A stretch of DNA of 39,833 nt from Thalassotalea sp. 42_200_T64 (GCA_002162925.1 MABC01000025.1:1-39833); one strand, 5' to 3'. Positions 1 to 8,974 are shown, numbered from the stretch's first letter. Translations and numbers: made by a program. The notes: generated by a model not told the origin, from the letters alone.

Positions 1-2
1 CA

Positions 3-209
3 GAAAAAATGCCCGGCGCGGGTGAAGTGTTTAACGAAGCAGAGTTAGTGCTTGATGAACACGACAAAAGCATATTGGCGGGATCTACTCTCGACACGAA
101 AACGAAAGCCAAGCCCAAACGCAGACCATTGCCTGCAGCATTGCCACGAGAAGAAGTGGTTATCGATATCACGGATGCTGACAAGGTGTGTGATTGCTGC
201 TGTTATTAA
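3..209 (+). pseudogene. IS66-family transposase remnant (truncated)
   Basis: The reading frame is already open at the left edge of the window (Glu-Lys before the first Met) and runs 66 residues past that Met. The residues FNEAE, then a basic linker KPKRRPLPAALPREEV, then the start of a Cys-rich knuckle (KVCDCC), match the region between the leucine-zipper and zinc-finger parts of IS66 TnpC transposases. A full TnpC is about 500 residues; here the frame ends just after the first cysteines, and I see no DDE catalytic domain downstream in any frame. It is therefore a 3'-truncated insertion-sequence fragment, with the rest of its 5' part lying left of the window. No terminal inverted repeat was recognised at the broken end. 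Confidence 0.72.
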
Positions 210-635
210 CAATAAGTATAGCGACTTATTTTTCAGCATGTCTCAACGAGACTAACTTAAAGACTTTGAGCGTATCTTCCTAAGACTAATGAAGACCTTA
301 CTTTTAATTTTTTATTAAAATAATAAATGTTTTTTATGACACTTTATGGTTGATATTTTGGTTTTTATGACATGTTATGCTTTAGAACTGATCGTTAATA
401 GAAAATTTTAAGCACTAAAACGTGCTTCTCTAGAGCAATTTGTATGACAGTTTATGGTTTAACCCACAACTAATCTGTGCAGCAACAGCTGCACTTCCCC
501 GCTGTAGCCAGATAGCACATTTATTTTAAATAACGATCTCGATGCAGATATACAATTAGCAACTATACTGGTGGCATACCTAGCAAAACAACTGCTTAAA
601 TTAAGGGTTGGTTAAATAACAATAAGGGAATTCTG
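210..635. other. Gene-free stretch between IS66 remnant and SYLF genes
   Basis: AT-rich, with no plausible coding frame. It holds the three 18-bp direct repeats listed separately and, near its right end, the ribosome binding site AAGGGA ahead of the first SYLF gene. I see no RNA gene or clear promoter that I would commit to. Confidence 0.6.
335..460 (+). repeat. Three imperfect 18-bp direct repeats (TATGACAnnTTATGgTTt)
   Basis: Copies lie at 335-352, 366-383 and 443-460, all in the same orientation. The shared core is TATGACA, two variable bases, then TTATG. The first two starts are 31 bp apart and the third is 77 bp further on. The copies are not palindromic. They could be binding sites for a regulator of the downstream exported-protein genes, or debris of a mobile element, since an IS66 remnant is 126 bp upstream. 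The sequence alone does not decide. Confidence 0.5.
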
Positions 636-1187
636 ATGAAAAAATTATTGCTAATTGTCAGCGCGTTTATCCTTTGTGCATGCGCAGCAACGGGTGATAA
701 CCCTGAACAGCAGCGTGCAGAAATTGCAAAAATGAATAATCAGGTGCTGTCCGATGTCGAAAAGGCCAGTCCAGGCGCAATGGCCAAGGCAAAATCTGCC
801 CCGGGTTATGCAACGTTCAGTAACGCACAAATTAATTTGCTATTTGTCGCCGCCGGTGGTGGTTATGGCGTGGTTAGCAACAATCAATCTGGTGCCAAAA
901 TCTATATGGATATGTACGAAGGTGGCTTTGGCTTCGGCTTAGGAGCGAAAGACTTTCGTGCTTTGTTTGTTTTCCATACTAGTGATGCGATGAATACTTT
1001 TGTCAATGATGGTTGGGTTTTTGGGGCAGAAGCCGATGCCGCCGCTAAAGCCAACAATAAGGGGGGCGAAGTTGGTGGGAGTGTGACCATTGGTGATATC
1101 ACTGTCTATCAATTAACGAAAGCTGGCCTTGCTTTACAGGCAACTTTAAAAGGCACCAAGTATGTAAAGAATGATGAATTGAATTAA
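636..1187 (+). CDS. SYLF/YSC84-domain lipoprotein
   Basis: 183 residues. The N-terminus is a short lipoprotein signal: basic MKK, a hydrophobic stretch, then Leu-Cys-Ala-Cys, giving a likely lipidated Cys16 (the Cys at position -2 is not the usual residue). The rest resembles the SYLF (YSC84) lipid-binding fold: KSAPGYATF, a Gly-rich strand AAGGGYGVV, and GGFGFGLGAKDFRALFVF. Bacterial members are usually periplasmic or outer-membrane-anchored proteins of unclear role; yeast and animal members bind phosphoinositides and actin. A good Shine-Dalgarno (AAGGGA) supports this ATG. A shorter diverged paralogue follows 96 bp later on the same strand, so the two probably arose by tandem duplication. 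The assignment to the family is fairly firm; the function is unknown. Confidence 0.8.
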   Translation: MKKLLLIVSAFILCACAATGDNPEQQRAEIAKMNNQVLSDVEKASPGAMAKAKSAPGYATFSNAQINLLFVAAGGGYGVVSNNQSGAKIYMDMYEGGFGFGLGAKDFRALFVFHTSDAMNTFVNDGWVFGAEADAAAKANNKGGEVGGSVTIGDITVYQLTKAGLALQATLKGTKYVKNDELN

Positions 1188-1283
1188 TTTTTAGTCATTA
1201 AATTTAAGCAATAAAAGCGGATAAAATAGAAATGTCGACTAATATTTACAAAAATACAATACATAAAAATAACAGGTTAATGT

Positions 1284-1802
1284 ATGAAACAATTATTGTT
1301 GATTTTATCGCTGTTCTTAGTTTGGACGTGTTCTTCAGACATTGCCCCTGCAGGGCATCAGCGGGCAGAAATATTACAGATCAGGGACAATACCCTGGCT
1401 GAAATATTGGCTCTGGAGCCCGAACTTGTCGGAACTATTAAATCGGCTCCGGCATTCGCGATTTTTACCAACCAGAGCAACGATAAACTTAAACTTGCCG
1501 ACGGCATTGGTATTGGCGTCATTCACAATAATTTAACCGGCCATAATCACTTTTTACTGGCAGAAACGGCATTAACCCAGCAGCCGAATACTCGGTTAAT
1601 TTTTGTCTTTGACAATAAGCAGAAGATTGAACAATTCATCAGCTATGCACAAGTGATTTATGATGAAAATTTAATGGCAGTACACCCTACCTATAACGTA
1701 AATGACATCGGCTTAACTGTGTATCTGCTTAATCATCAAGGCGAACTATTACCGGTTACCCTCGAAGAAGGGCGGTTTTGGCAAAGCGAGAGACTTAATT
1801 AG
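1284..1802 (+). CDS. Diverged tandem paralogue of the SYLF protein
   Basis: 172 residues, exported by a hydrophobic N-terminal segment (MKQLLLILSLFLVW) followed by Thr-Cys. The bases around Cys16 make a poor lipobox (Val-Trp-Thr-Cys), so lipidation is uncertain. The mature start HQRAEILQIRDNTLAEI and KSAPAFAIFTN align with QQRAEIAKMNNQVLSDV and KSAPGYATFSN of the upstream gene, which shows common descent. The central Gly-rich strands typical of the SYLF domain are largely replaced (IGIGVIHNN remains; the FGFGLGAKD block is gone). It may have kept the fold with a different ligand, or be drifting. It sits 96 bp after its paralogue and could share its transcript. A strong hairpin with a T-run (1856-1895) follows. 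Confidence 0.6.
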   Translation: MKQLLLILSLFLVWTCSSDIAPAGHQRAEILQIRDNTLAEILALEPELVGTIKSAPAFAIFTNQSNDKLKLADGIGIGVIHNNLTGHNHFLLAETALTQQPNTRLIFVFDNKQKIEQFISYAQVIYDENLMAVHPTYNVNDIGLTVYLLNHQGELLPVTLEEGRFWQSERLN

Positions 1803-1855
1803 AATGTGTTGAGCCTTTAATCGCCTTGCCATTAAGGTAAATAACAAGCGCATCT

Positions 1856-1895
1856 AAAAAAACGTATATATGATATTTCATATATACGTTTTTTT
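1856..1895. promoter_or_regulatory. Perfect AT-rich dyad upstream of arsR: operator and/or terminator
   Basis: Two 18-base arms pair perfectly around a 4-base loop (TATT): seven A, then ACGTATATATGA on the left (the A run and arm share a base), mirrored by TCATATATACGT running into seven T. The inner ATATATGA/TCATATAT halves look like sites bound by ArsR/SmtB repressors, and the dyad lies 37 bp before the arsR start. The flanking A and T runs also make it a plausible bidirectional terminator closing the SYLF genes. Both roles are inferred. Confidence 0.65.
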
Positions 1896-1931
1896 ATATA
1901 TACTGGTTTCAACTTAACCGTTGAGATCATA

Positions 1932-2294
1932 ATGAGTATTTTTCCTGTCGATTTTTTTAAATGTTTAGCGGATGAAACTAGACTGAGTATCACCCTGTTG
2001 ATCAAGCAGCAAGGTGAGCTTTGTGTGTGTGAATTAACCAGTGCGTTAACAATCTCACAGCCGAAAGTATCAAGGCATTTAGCCGTACTTAAGAATGCCG
2101 GCTTACTCACTACCCGCAAGCAGGGGCAATGGGTCTATTATGATCTGAGCAGGGATATCAGTGACTGGTGTATAGGCACGATAAGCAGTTGTTTAGCAGA
2201 GAATTTTAATGTGATAGAAAATCTGGTAATGAACCTCAATGCTATGGGCGACAGGCCACAACGGCAACAAATTTGCTGTAATAATAGCAATTAA
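1932..2294 (+). CDS. arsR: ArsR/SmtB-family arsenic-responsive repressor
   Basis: 120 residues with a winged-helix fold: LADETRLSI in the first helices, the metalloid-sensing helix with GELCVCEL, and the recognition helix SQPKVSRHLAVLKNAGLL. Cys31 and Cys33 match the As(III) ligands Cys32 and Cys34 of E. coli ArsR; the third ligand, Cys37 in E. coli, is replaced by Thr36. Extra cysteines are present at 80, 87, 115 and 116, and the terminal pair might supply a further ligand (inference). As a family, such proteins repress their own operon and leave the DNA when trivalent arsenic binds. The gene is the first of an operon with a GAPDH and arsJ, 13 bp upstream of the former, and follows the dyad at 1856-1895. 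Confidence 0.9.
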   Translation: MSIFPVDFFKCLADETRLSITLLIKQQGELCVCELTSALTISQPKVSRHLAVLKNAGLLTTRKQGQWVYYDLSRDISDWCIGTISSCLAENFNVIENLVMNLNAMGDRPQRQQICCNNSN

Positions 2295-2307
2295 AGGAGA
2301 ATAAATA

Positions 2308-3312
2308 ATGAAAATTAAAGTAGGAATTAATGGCTTTGGCCGCATGGGACGTTTAGTGTTTCGTGCCGCCTGGCATTGGCCAGAAATAGAGTTTGTGCAT
2401 ATCAACGATCCCGCCGGAGACGCTGCTACGTTAGCCCACTTAGTCAACTTTGATTCTGTGCACGGCATTTGGTCTGAACAGGCCGAGGCAGAACAAGGTG
2501 GCATAAGGGTAAACGGCGTGAAAATCAGCACCAGCCAGAACAGCCGCATAGAAGATAGCGACTGGTCAGGTTGTGATCTGGTGATTGAAGCTTCGGGTAA
2601 AATGAAAAACAAAGCGGTGCTGCAAGCCTACCTTGCGCAAGGTGTTAAGAAGGTTGTAGTAACAGCGCCAGTAAAAGAGCAAGGCGTACTCGATGTAGTC
2701 ATGGGGGTGAATGATCACCTTTATAATAGTGAAGAGTTTGATATTGTTTCTGCCGCCTCTTGTACCACCAACTGTTTAGCGCCAGCCGTAAAAGTGTTGC
2801 ACGAAAATATCGGCATTAAACATGGCAGCATGACCACCATTCATGACATTACCAATACCCAAACGATATTGGATGCTCCCCATAAAGATTTACGTCGGGC
2901 GAGAGCGTGCGGAATGAGTTTAATTCCAACAACAACCGGCTCTGCCACCGCCATAACTCACATCTTCCCTGAATTAAAAGGCAGGTTAAATGGCCATGCA
3001 ATACGGGTACCGCTTGCCAATGCTTCCATTACCGACTGCGTTTTTGAAATGAAGCGGGCAACGAGTGTTGAGGAAGTCAACCAACTGATGAAAACTGCGG
3101 CTGAAAACGAGTTAAAAGGTATTTTAGGATATGAAGAGCGTCCGCTGGTGTCGGTAGATTATAAAACCGATCCAAGATCCTCCATCGTTGATGCCCTGTC
3201 CACTATGGTGGTCAATGACACACAAGTAAAACTCTACCTTTGGTATGATAATGAATGGGGCTATGCCAATCGAACGGCAGAGTTGGCATTAAAAGTAGGG
3301 CTGTCTATTTAA
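2308..3312 (+). CDS. gapdh (ars operon): ArsJ-associated glyceraldehyde-3-phosphate dehydrogenase
   Basis: 334 residues. The Rossmann motif [10 protein letters not shown] starts at residue 7; the catalytic motif [12 protein letters not shown] places the nucleophile at Cys152, and His179 is the expected general base. [11 protein letters not shown] is the conserved C-terminal NAD/phosphate-site segment. In arsenic operons this GAPDH uses arsenate in place of phosphate, making 1-arseno-3-phosphoglycerate, which ArsJ then exports. Placement between arsR and arsJ strongly favours that role over glycolysis. The start has a good Shine-Dalgarno (AAAGGAGA) and lies 13 bp after arsR. The gap of 27 bp to arsJ contains a copy of the TTAACCTGA-type dispersed repeat. 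Confidence 0.92.
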   Translation: MKIKVGINGFGRMGRLVFRAAWHWPEIEFVHINDPAGDAATLAHLVNFDSVHGIWSEQAEAEQGGIRVNGVKISTSQNSRIEDSDWSGCDLVIEASGKMKNKAVLQAYLAQGVKKVVVTAPVKEQGVLDVVMGVNDHLYNSEEFDIVSAASCTTNCLAPAVKVLHENIGIKHGSMTTIHDITNTQTILDAPHKDLRRARACGMSLIPTTTGSATAITHIFPELKGRLNGHAIRVPLANASITDCVFEMKRATSVEEVNQLMKTAAENELKGILGYEERPLVSVDYKTDPRSSIVDALSTMVVNDTQVKLYLWYDNEWGYANRTAELALKVGLSI

Positions 3313-3324
3313 CCTGAGCTCGAG
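3309..3324. repeat. Dispersed repeat, copy 1 (half element)
   Basis: TTAACCTGAGCTCGAG differs at one base from the left half of the copy at 20609. It begins at the stop codon of the ars-operon GAPDH gene and fills much of the 27-base gap before arsJ. Confidence 0.55.
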
Positions 3325-3339
3325 ATAAGCAGTAATACT

Positions 3340-4572
3340 ATGTTTTCACAGTTAGATAGCAAAATAAAACAATATTTGATCGTCACCGGCAATTACTGGG
3401 CGTTTACTTTAACCGATGGCGCACTGCGCATGTTGGTGGTTTTACATTTTCACCAGTTGGGTTTTGGCGCATTAGACATTGCCTTATTGTTCCTCTTTTA
3501 TGAGTTTTTTGGCGTGGTGACAAACCTGGCTGGTGGCTGGCTGGGCGCTCGAATTGGCTTAAACCGAACGATGCAGATTGGTTTAACTTTGCAAGTGTTA
3601 GCTTTGATAATGCTGACGGTCTCTGCAGATATGCTAACGGTCGCCTGGGTGATGGCGGCACAGGCATTATCGGGTATTGCCAAAGATTTAAATAAAATGA
3701 GTGCGAAAAGCTCGGTAAAGCACTTAGTACCGGAAGATTCACCAGGGAAATTGTTTCAATGGGTGGCGCTGTTAACCGGCTCAAAAAATACTCTGAAAGG
3801 CGTTGGATTTTTTCTCGGAGCATTTTTGCTGGGCACTGTCGGCTTTACTAATGCCATGTGGCTAATGGCGGCGGCATTGACTATCGCTGCAATGGTCAGT
3901 GCTATGCTGTTAAAGCAAGGCCTTGGCCGTGCGAGTTTTAAACCGAAATTTTCCGATATTTTTTCAAAGAGCCAAAATATTAATTTGCTCTCGCTGGCAA
4001 GGATGTTTTTATTTGCCGCTCGAGATATTTGGTTTGTCGTCGCCTTGCCAGTATTCTTATCAGCAAAATTGCAATGGGACGCCTGGAATGTTGGCGCTTT
4101 TATGGCAAGTTGGGTCATTGCTTACGGAGTGGTGCAAGGCAGTGCACCTAAGTTGCTCTCTGCATCTAAGTCAAAAGCAAACACTCATCCGGCTTTTCAC
4201 TGGGGGCTAAGGTTAACATTCGTCACTGTGCTATTGGCCATCGCGATGTCGATACAAGGCGAGGATTTAAATTACCTCGATATTACCTTGATAATCGGCT
4301 TAATTTTCTTCGGTATTTGTTTTGCCATAAATTCGTCCATTCACAGTTTTTTAATCGTATCACTGGCAAAAGCCGATGGCGTTTCCTTAGACGTTGGTTT
4401 TTATTACATGGCCAATGCTATGGGCCGATTAATCGGCACCATTTTATCTGGGTATTTGTATCAGTATCATGGTTTACTGGTATGTCTTTGGGGCTCAGCA
4501 TTTATGTTATTGTTGGCAACGGTGGTGGTTAAATTTGTACCCTCTCCTCAGTTAGCAATAATTAAAAGGTAA
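3340..4572 (+). CDS. arsJ: ArsJ organoarsenical efflux transporter (MFS)
   Basis: 410 residues, an integral inner-membrane protein of the major facilitator superfamily with about 11-12 hydrophobic segments. The beginning (IVTGNYWAFTLTDGALRMLVVLHF) and the loop GGWLGARIGLNR are characteristic of ArsJ. Family members expel 1-arseno-3-phosphoglycerate, which breaks down outside the cell to arsenate, so the pair GAPDH-ArsJ gives arsenate resistance without an arsenate reductase. No arsC or arsB is visible in the window, consistent with this alternative route. Its stop codon overlaps the region of the next gene's first ATG, indicating translational coupling. Confidence 0.9.
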   Translation: MFSQLDSKIKQYLIVTGNYWAFTLTDGALRMLVVLHFHQLGFGALDIALLFLFYEFFGVVTNLAGGWLGARIGLNRTMQIGLTLQVLALIMLTVSADMLTVAWVMAAQALSGIAKDLNKMSAKSSVKHLVPEDSPGKLFQWVALLTGSKNTLKGVGFFLGAFLLGTVGFTNAMWLMAAALTIAAMVSAMLLKQGLGRASFKPKFSDIFSKSQNINLLSLARMFLFAARDIWFVVALPVFLSAKLQWDAWNVGAFMASWVIAYGVVQGSAPKLLSASKSKANTHPAFHWGLRLTFVTVLLAIAMSIQGEDLNYLDITLIIGLIFFGICFAINSSIHSFLIVSLAKADGVSLDVGFYYMANAMGRLIGTILSGYLYQYHGLLVCLWGSAFMLLLATVVVKFVPSPQLAIIKR

Positions 4573-4577
4573 TGACC

Positions 4578-5006
4578 ATGATCGAGCAAGCAGATAAAAC
4601 CTTATGTCACCTGTCAATTGGCACCAACCAACTGGACAAGGCGATTAAATTTTATGACATTGTACTTAGCACCTTGGATATCAACAGGGTGGTTGAGCAC
4701 GATGAAGCTGTGGCTTATGGTAAGGGCTATCCAACTTTTTGGCTGCAAGTGCCATACGATAAACAGCCAGCAACGATTGCAAATGGCAGCCATATTGGCT
4801 TTATGGCGACCAGTAAAGCGCAAGTACAGGAGTTTTATCAAACTGCGCTAGATGCTGGTGGCCTTTGTAACGGCAAGCCTGGCCCGCGTGCGGAATATGG
4901 TGAGCCGTATTATGGTTGCTTTATTATCGACTTAGATGGTCATAAAATAGAAGCAAGTTTTTGGGATGTTGACTTTGCTGAGAAAATTTACCCGAAAAAG
5001 CAATAA
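4578..5006 (+). CDS. VOC-superfamily (glyoxalase/dioxygenase-like) protein
   Basis: 142 residues. The N-terminal CHLSIGTNQLDKAIKFYDIVL and C-terminal YGCFIIDLDGHKIEAS are the paired beta-alpha-beta-beta-beta modules of the vicinal oxygen chelate fold, with His and Glu at the positions that usually bind the metal. I chose the ATG at 4578 because AAAAGG lies eight bases upstream; an ATG at 4572 overlaps the arsJ stop by one base but leaves only two bases of spacing. It is the last gene of the arsenic operon. It lacks the vicinal Cys pair of the C-As lyase ArsI, so that specific function is unlikely. Related small VOC proteins are common in arsenic clusters, but the substrate is unknown. Confidence 0.75.
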   Translation: MIEQADKTLCHLSIGTNQLDKAIKFYDIVLSTLDINRVVEHDEAVAYGKGYPTFWLQVPYDKQPATIANGSHIGFMATSKAQVQEFYQTALDAGGLCNGKPGPRAEYGEPYYGCFIIDLDGHKIEASFWDVDFAEKIYPKKQ

Positions 5007-5113
5007 AAAAGCCACTAATCAGCGCTTAGCTATTTTTTGTCAGACGATTTTCCTATATATTTGTAGTTATAAAAATATCATAATTTCATGCTTCTTAGGG
5101 AATATCACCAATT

Positions 5114-7378
5114 ATGTCTGATGCAATCGAAATGAGCCTTGAAGGGGTAGAACAACTACCACTAAGACGCTTTACCGAAGACGCCTACCTTAATTACTCC
5201 ATGTACGTGATCATGGACCGCGCGTTACCGCACATTGGTGACGGCTTAAAGCCAGTGCAACGCCGTATTATTTATGCGATGAGCGAACTGGGGCTACATG
5301 CCGGGGCCAAATACAAAAAATCGGCCCGTACGGTTGGTGATGTACTGGGTAAATTTCATCCCCATGGCGACTCTGCCTGTTACGAAGCTATGGTGTTAAT
5401 GGCGCAGCCATTTAGTTATCGCTATCCACTGGTTGATGGTCAGGGTAACTGGGGTGCTCCGGACGATCCTAAATCGTTTGCCGCAATGCGTTACACCGAA
5501 GCGAAATTATCAAAGTTTAGTGAAGTCTTATTATCCGAACTAGGCCAGGGTACGGTTGACTGGTCGCCAAATTTTGATGGCACGATGAAAGAACCAAAAA
5601 CCTTGCCTGCCCGCTTACCGCACATCATGTTAAATGGTATTACCGGTATTGCCGTGGGTATGGCAACAGACATTCCTCCTCACAATGTTCGTGAAATGGC
5701 AAGTGCTTGTGTTCACCTGATTGAGCAGCCAAAAGCTGAGATTGCTGATTTACTTGGGTATGTGCAAGGCCCTGATTATCCAACCGATGCCGAAATTATT
5801 ACCCCGAAAGCGGACATTGAAAAAATTTATCAAACCGGCCGTGGTAGCATAAAAATGCGTGCTATGTACGATGTCGAGCAAGGTGATATCATTATTACTG
5901 CACTTCCTCATCAAGCCTCGGGTGGTAAAATATTAGAGCAAATTGCGGCGCAGATGACGGCGAAAAAACTGCCGATGGTCGCCGATTTACGCGATGAATC
6001 TGATCACGAAAATCCAACTCGCTTGGTCATTATGCCACGTTCAAACCGAGTCGATACTGAACAGTTAATGCAGCACTTGTTTGCCACCACAGATCTTGAA
6101 AAAAGTTATCGGGTTAACTTAAACATGATCGGGCTGGATAACCGCCCACAAGTGAAAAACCTGAAACAAATTTTGGCTGAATGGCTCGAGTATCGTCGTG
6201 AAACCATACGTCGTCGTTTGCAGTATCGATTGGACAAAGTACTGGCTCGTTTGCATATTTTAGACGGTTTATTGGTGGCGTATCTAAACATCGATGAAGT
6301 GATCGCCATCATTCGTGAATATGACGATCCAAAAGCGGAATTAATGAGCCGCTTCAGTTTATCGAAAACGCAAGCCGAAGCCATTCTCGAGATCAAATTG
6401 CGTCAGCTAGCCAAGCTGGAAGAAATTAAAATCCGCGCCGAACAGGATGAATTGGCAAAAGAACGTGAATATTTAGAAATCACACTGGGTTCGAAAGCGC
6501 GGATGAATACGCTGATGAAAAAGGAAATTCTGGCGGCGGCAAAAGATTATGGTGACGACAGGCGCTCAAAACTTGTTGTTCGCAGTGAAGCGAAAGCATT
6601 AAATGAAAAAGATTTGATGCCTTCAGAGCCAGTAACCGTTGTGGTTTCTGACAAAGGCTGGGCGAGAGCGGCGAAGGGCCACGACATTGATGCTAAGGGC
6701 CTCAGTTATAAAGCCGGCGATGAATATTTATGCTCAGCAAAAGGTCGAAGCAATTCACCTGCGGTGTTTATTGATTCGAGTGGACGGGCATTTGCCACCG
6801 ACGCCCATACGTTACCTTCCGCGCGCAGTCAGGGAGAGCCTTTAACCGGACGTTTTAATTTGGCCGCAGGAGAAACGTTTAGGCAAGTGCTCATGGCCGT
6901 TGATGAGCAAAAATACTTATTGGCCAGTGACAGTGGTTATGGTTTTCTTGGCAAATTTGCCGATATGGTGTCGCGTAATAAAAATGGTAAAGCGCTGTTG
7001 AGCTTGCCACAAGGTGCGCAAGTATTAACACCAATAGCCATTACTGAGGTTGAAAATCTTTCGTGTTTGGCAATAACCACCGAAGGCAGGATGTTGTTGT
7101 TCCCATTAAAAGACTTGCCACAACTGAGTAAAGGTAAAGGCAATAAAATCATCGGCATTCCGTCAGCAAGAGCGAAAGCAAGAGAGGAATACGTCACCAT
7201 TCTAACCGTAGTAGGTAGTGAAGATGCGATTACCTTATTTGCCGGTAAACGCAAACTTACCTTAAAACCTAGTGATTTAGAGCATTATCGAGGTGAGCGT
7301 GGCCGTCGTGGTAATAAATTACCCAGAGGCTTACAACGGGTAGAAAGCGTTCAGGTAGGCGATGAAGCTGAAAGTTAA
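5114..7378 (+). CDS. parC: DNA topoisomerase IV subunit A
   Basis: 754 residues (E. coli ParC has 752). The winged-helix breakage domain carries the active-site Tyr127 in [11 protein letters not shown], and the quinolone-resistance region [13 protein letters not shown] has the wild-type Ser87 and Glu91 (E. coli Ser80 and Glu84). A coiled-coil tower segment (about 370-500) and a beta-pinwheel C-terminal domain follow. With ParE it separates linked daughter chromosomes and relaxes supercoils; parE is not in this window. It lies 107 bp after the arsenic operon, so it should have its own promoter, although I could not fix one. A hairpin terminator at 7667-7694 follows after an unusually long gap. 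Confidence 0.97.
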   Translation: MSDAIEMSLEGVEQLPLRRFTEDAYLNYSMYVIMDRALPHIGDGLKPVQRRIIYAMSELGLHAGAKYKKSARTVGDVLGKFHPHGDSACYEAMVLMAQPFSYRYPLVDGQGNWGAPDDPKSFAAMRYTEAKLSKFSEVLLSELGQGTVDWSPNFDGTMKEPKTLPARLPHIMLNGITGIAVGMATDIPPHNVREMASACVHLIEQPKAEIADLLGYVQGPDYPTDAEIITPKADIEKIYQTGRGSIKMRAMYDVEQGDIIITALPHQASGGKILEQIAAQMTAKKLPMVADLRDESDHENPTRLVIMPRSNRVDTEQLMQHLFATTDLEKSYRVNLNMIGLDNRPQVKNLKQILAEWLEYRRETIRRRLQYRLDKVLARLHILDGLLVAYLNIDEVIAIIREYDDPKAELMSRFSLSKTQAEAILEIKLRQLAKLEEIKIRAEQDELAKEREYLEITLGSKARMNTLMKKEILAAAKDYGDDRRSKLVVRSEAKALNEKDLMPSEPVTVVVSDKGWARAAKGHDIDAKGLSYKAGDEYLCSAKGRSNSPAVFIDSSGRAFATDAHTLPSARSQGEPLTGRFNLAAGETFRQVLMAVDEQKYLLASDSGYGFLGKFADMVSRNKNGKALLSLPQGAQVLTPIAITEVENLSCLAITTEGRMLLFPLKDLPQLSKGKGNKIIGIPSARAKAREEYVTILTVVGSEDAITLFAGKRKLTLKPSDLEHYRGERGRRGNKLPRGLQRVESVQVGDEAES

Positions 7379-7767
7379 TTAACCTGATACGCGAGCTTTT
7401 ATCGAATAATTGCAAGAAAATCCCGTGTTCAGAGCGAAGCGAAGTCGCGGGGATGAATTGCTTGACTACTGTATAAATACTTAGTAGTCTACTTGTGCGG
7501 CTGGGATAGTCGTGCGGGTTAAGCCCAAAGCGCAGCAGATATTCCTCACTAAAACGAAAGTCTGGATGATAACCAAGTTCAGTTTAGGTCGGGATCTGCG
7601 AAAAAACATTAATCAACTTATGTTGCTTTTGAAGCCTGGTGATCTTTAGTCGCTGGGTAGTTCACCAAACGGTAGTCTTGTACTACCGTTTTTTAATTCA
7701 GGGACGAATTAACTTAGAATTACCATTGATGGTTTTCAATTCTGTTTATGCGAAGATTAAATGGCTA
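7379..7767. other. Long gap between parC and plsC
   Basis: There is no convincing gene here. An open frame at 7639-7824 overlaps the terminator and the plsC promoter and has no family resemblance. The stretch starts with a degenerate TTAACCTGA repeat (7379-7387), contains an imperfect hairpin with ATCCCGTG and CGCGGGGAT arms at about 7419-7455, and ends with the terminator at 7667-7694. About 290 bases of possible parC 3' untranslated RNA, or a small RNA, remain unexplained. Confidence 0.5.
7667..7694 (+). terminator. Rho-independent terminator after parC region
   Basis: The arms AAACGGTAGT and ACTACCGTTT are perfect complements around a 5-base loop, followed by a T run. It acts on plus-strand transcripts and separates parC from plsC. 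Confidence 0.85.
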
Positions 7768-7794
7768 TTTACCATTCGAATTTATGTGTATAAT
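7768..7794 (+). promoter_or_regulatory. Likely sigma-70 promoter of plsC-rraB
   Basis: A consensus -10 box TATAAT at 7789-7794 is preceded by TTTACC at 7768-7773 with a short 15-base spacer. Transcription would begin near 7801, giving a leader of about 24 bases to the GTG start. Confidence 0.55.
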
Positions 7795-7824
7795 TGCGCC
7801 CTCATTCTTTGCCTGGGGTTTTAA

Positions 7825-8577
7825 GTGCTAGCTGTAGTCCGTATTTTATTAATTTCTATCTTGTTAACGTTAATATGTCTCACCTCCATAGTGATGTGTA
7901 TGTTATTGCCTAATCACCGTAGTAAAGCTCATTACACGGCAATTTATATGGGTAAGCTGGCTAAAATATTTGGTATTGACATTGAAATTAGAAAACCGCA
8001 AGGGCTAAATGAATTAGGACCAGTAGTTTACGTTGCTAACCATCAAAACAGCTATGATATTTTTACCGTCAGCGCCGCCCTGCCTAAGCGTACGGTCAGC
8101 GTTGGTAAAAAAAGTTTGAAGTGGATCCCGTTTTTTGGGCAAATGTATTGGTTTACCGGTAACATTTTACTCGACCGTGGTAACCGTTCGAAAGCGCATG
8201 GCACCATTTCAGCCACCGCGGATAAAATGAAAGAGCGACAAACCTCTGTATGGCTTTTCCCAGAAGGTACACGCAGCTATGGCAGAGGCTTATTACCCTT
8301 TAAAACCGGTGCTTTTCACACGGCTAAACAAGCGGGCAGCCCAATTGTTCCAGTATGTGTGAGCAATACCCATGATCTGGTTGATTTAAATCGCTGGGAT
8401 AATGGCAAGATGATCATTGAGTTTTTATCCCCCATTCAGGTTGAAAATGACTCGAGAGACTCGATTCGTAAACTGGCCAATAATGCCCATGAGATAATGT
8501 TGACGAAAATCAAAGAAATCAGTATTGAAGCTGGTAATGAATTACTAGACGTTGACAGCAAGAAAGTAGGAAAGTAA
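7825..8577 (+). CDS. plsC: 1-acyl-sn-glycerol-3-phosphate acyltransferase
   Basis: 250 residues (E. coli PlsC has 245), with an N-terminal membrane helix (about 5-28). The catalytic NHQNSYD motif gives His73 and Asp78 of the HX4D pair, and FPEGTRS at 145-151 is the glycerol-phosphate binding motif. It puts the second acyl chain on lysophosphatidic acid to make phosphatidic acid at the inner membrane. The start is GTG with GGGG six bases upstream. Location after parC matches E. coli and many relatives. It abuts rraB without a gap, so the two are co-transcribed from the promoter at 7768-7794. Confidence 0.95.
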   Translation: MLAVVRILLISILLTLICLTSIVMCMLLPNHRSKAHYTAIYMGKLAKIFGIDIEIRKPQGLNELGPVVYVANHQNSYDIFTVSAALPKRTVSVGKKSLKWIPFFGQMYWFTGNILLDRGNRSKAHGTISATADKMKERQTSVWLFPEGTRSYGRGLLPFKTGAFHTAKQAGSPIVPVCVSNTHDLVDLNRWDNGKMIIEFLSPIQVENDSRDSIRKLANNAHEIMLTKIKEISIEAGNELLDVDSKKVGK

Positions 8578-8961
8578 ATGACTGAGCAAATTGAAGTGAC
8601 CCTAAACGAAGCCGAGCAAAACGAACTACAAGAGTGGTACGCTCATACGGAAGCATTAGTTAATGAATTGCTTGAAGACGGCTCTAATGAAGAAGCTATG
8701 CATACCATTGAACACCATTTTGCCAGCAGTAATTTTGAAGTATTAGAAGCGGCTGCCATCACGGCCTTTAAACTGGGCTTTGAAGTGGAAGAGCCAGAAG
8801 AAGCCGTGTTAGAAAATGGCGCGCGAGTCTTTGCCTTTGATATCGTTACTGAACAGTATCTCGATGAAGAAGATATTTGTACTGAAACCAAAGCGATGTT
8901 TGAATTGGCGAAAAAGTGCAATGTAGATTATGATGGTTGGGGTACTTACTTCGAAGAATAA
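8578..8961 (+). CDS. rraB: RraB-family regulator of ribonuclease E
   Basis: 127 acidic residues. The segments IEHHFASSNFEVLEAAAITAFKLGFEV and the C-terminal DYDGWGTYFE are the family signature. E. coli RraB (138 residues) binds RNase E and changes which transcripts the degradosome cuts. The start codon directly follows the plsC stop, and AGGAAAG at the end of plsC serves as Shine-Dalgarno. A hairpin terminator follows at once. Confidence 0.9.
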   Translation: MTEQIEVTLNEAEQNELQEWYAHTEALVNELLEDGSNEEAMHTIEHHFASSNFEVLEAAAITAFKLGFEVEEPEEAVLENGARVFAFDIVTEQYLDEEDICTETKAMFELAKKCNVDYDGWGTYFEE

Positions 8962-8974
8962 TAACAATTTTAAC

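Noticed and set aside
5005..5037. Hairpin after the arsenic operon
   Set aside because: A and T runs flank only a poor stem with several mismatches; I would not call it a terminator.
7639..7824. 61-residue frame before plsC
   Set aside because: It covers the parC terminator and the plsC promoter and shows no similarity to known proteins.
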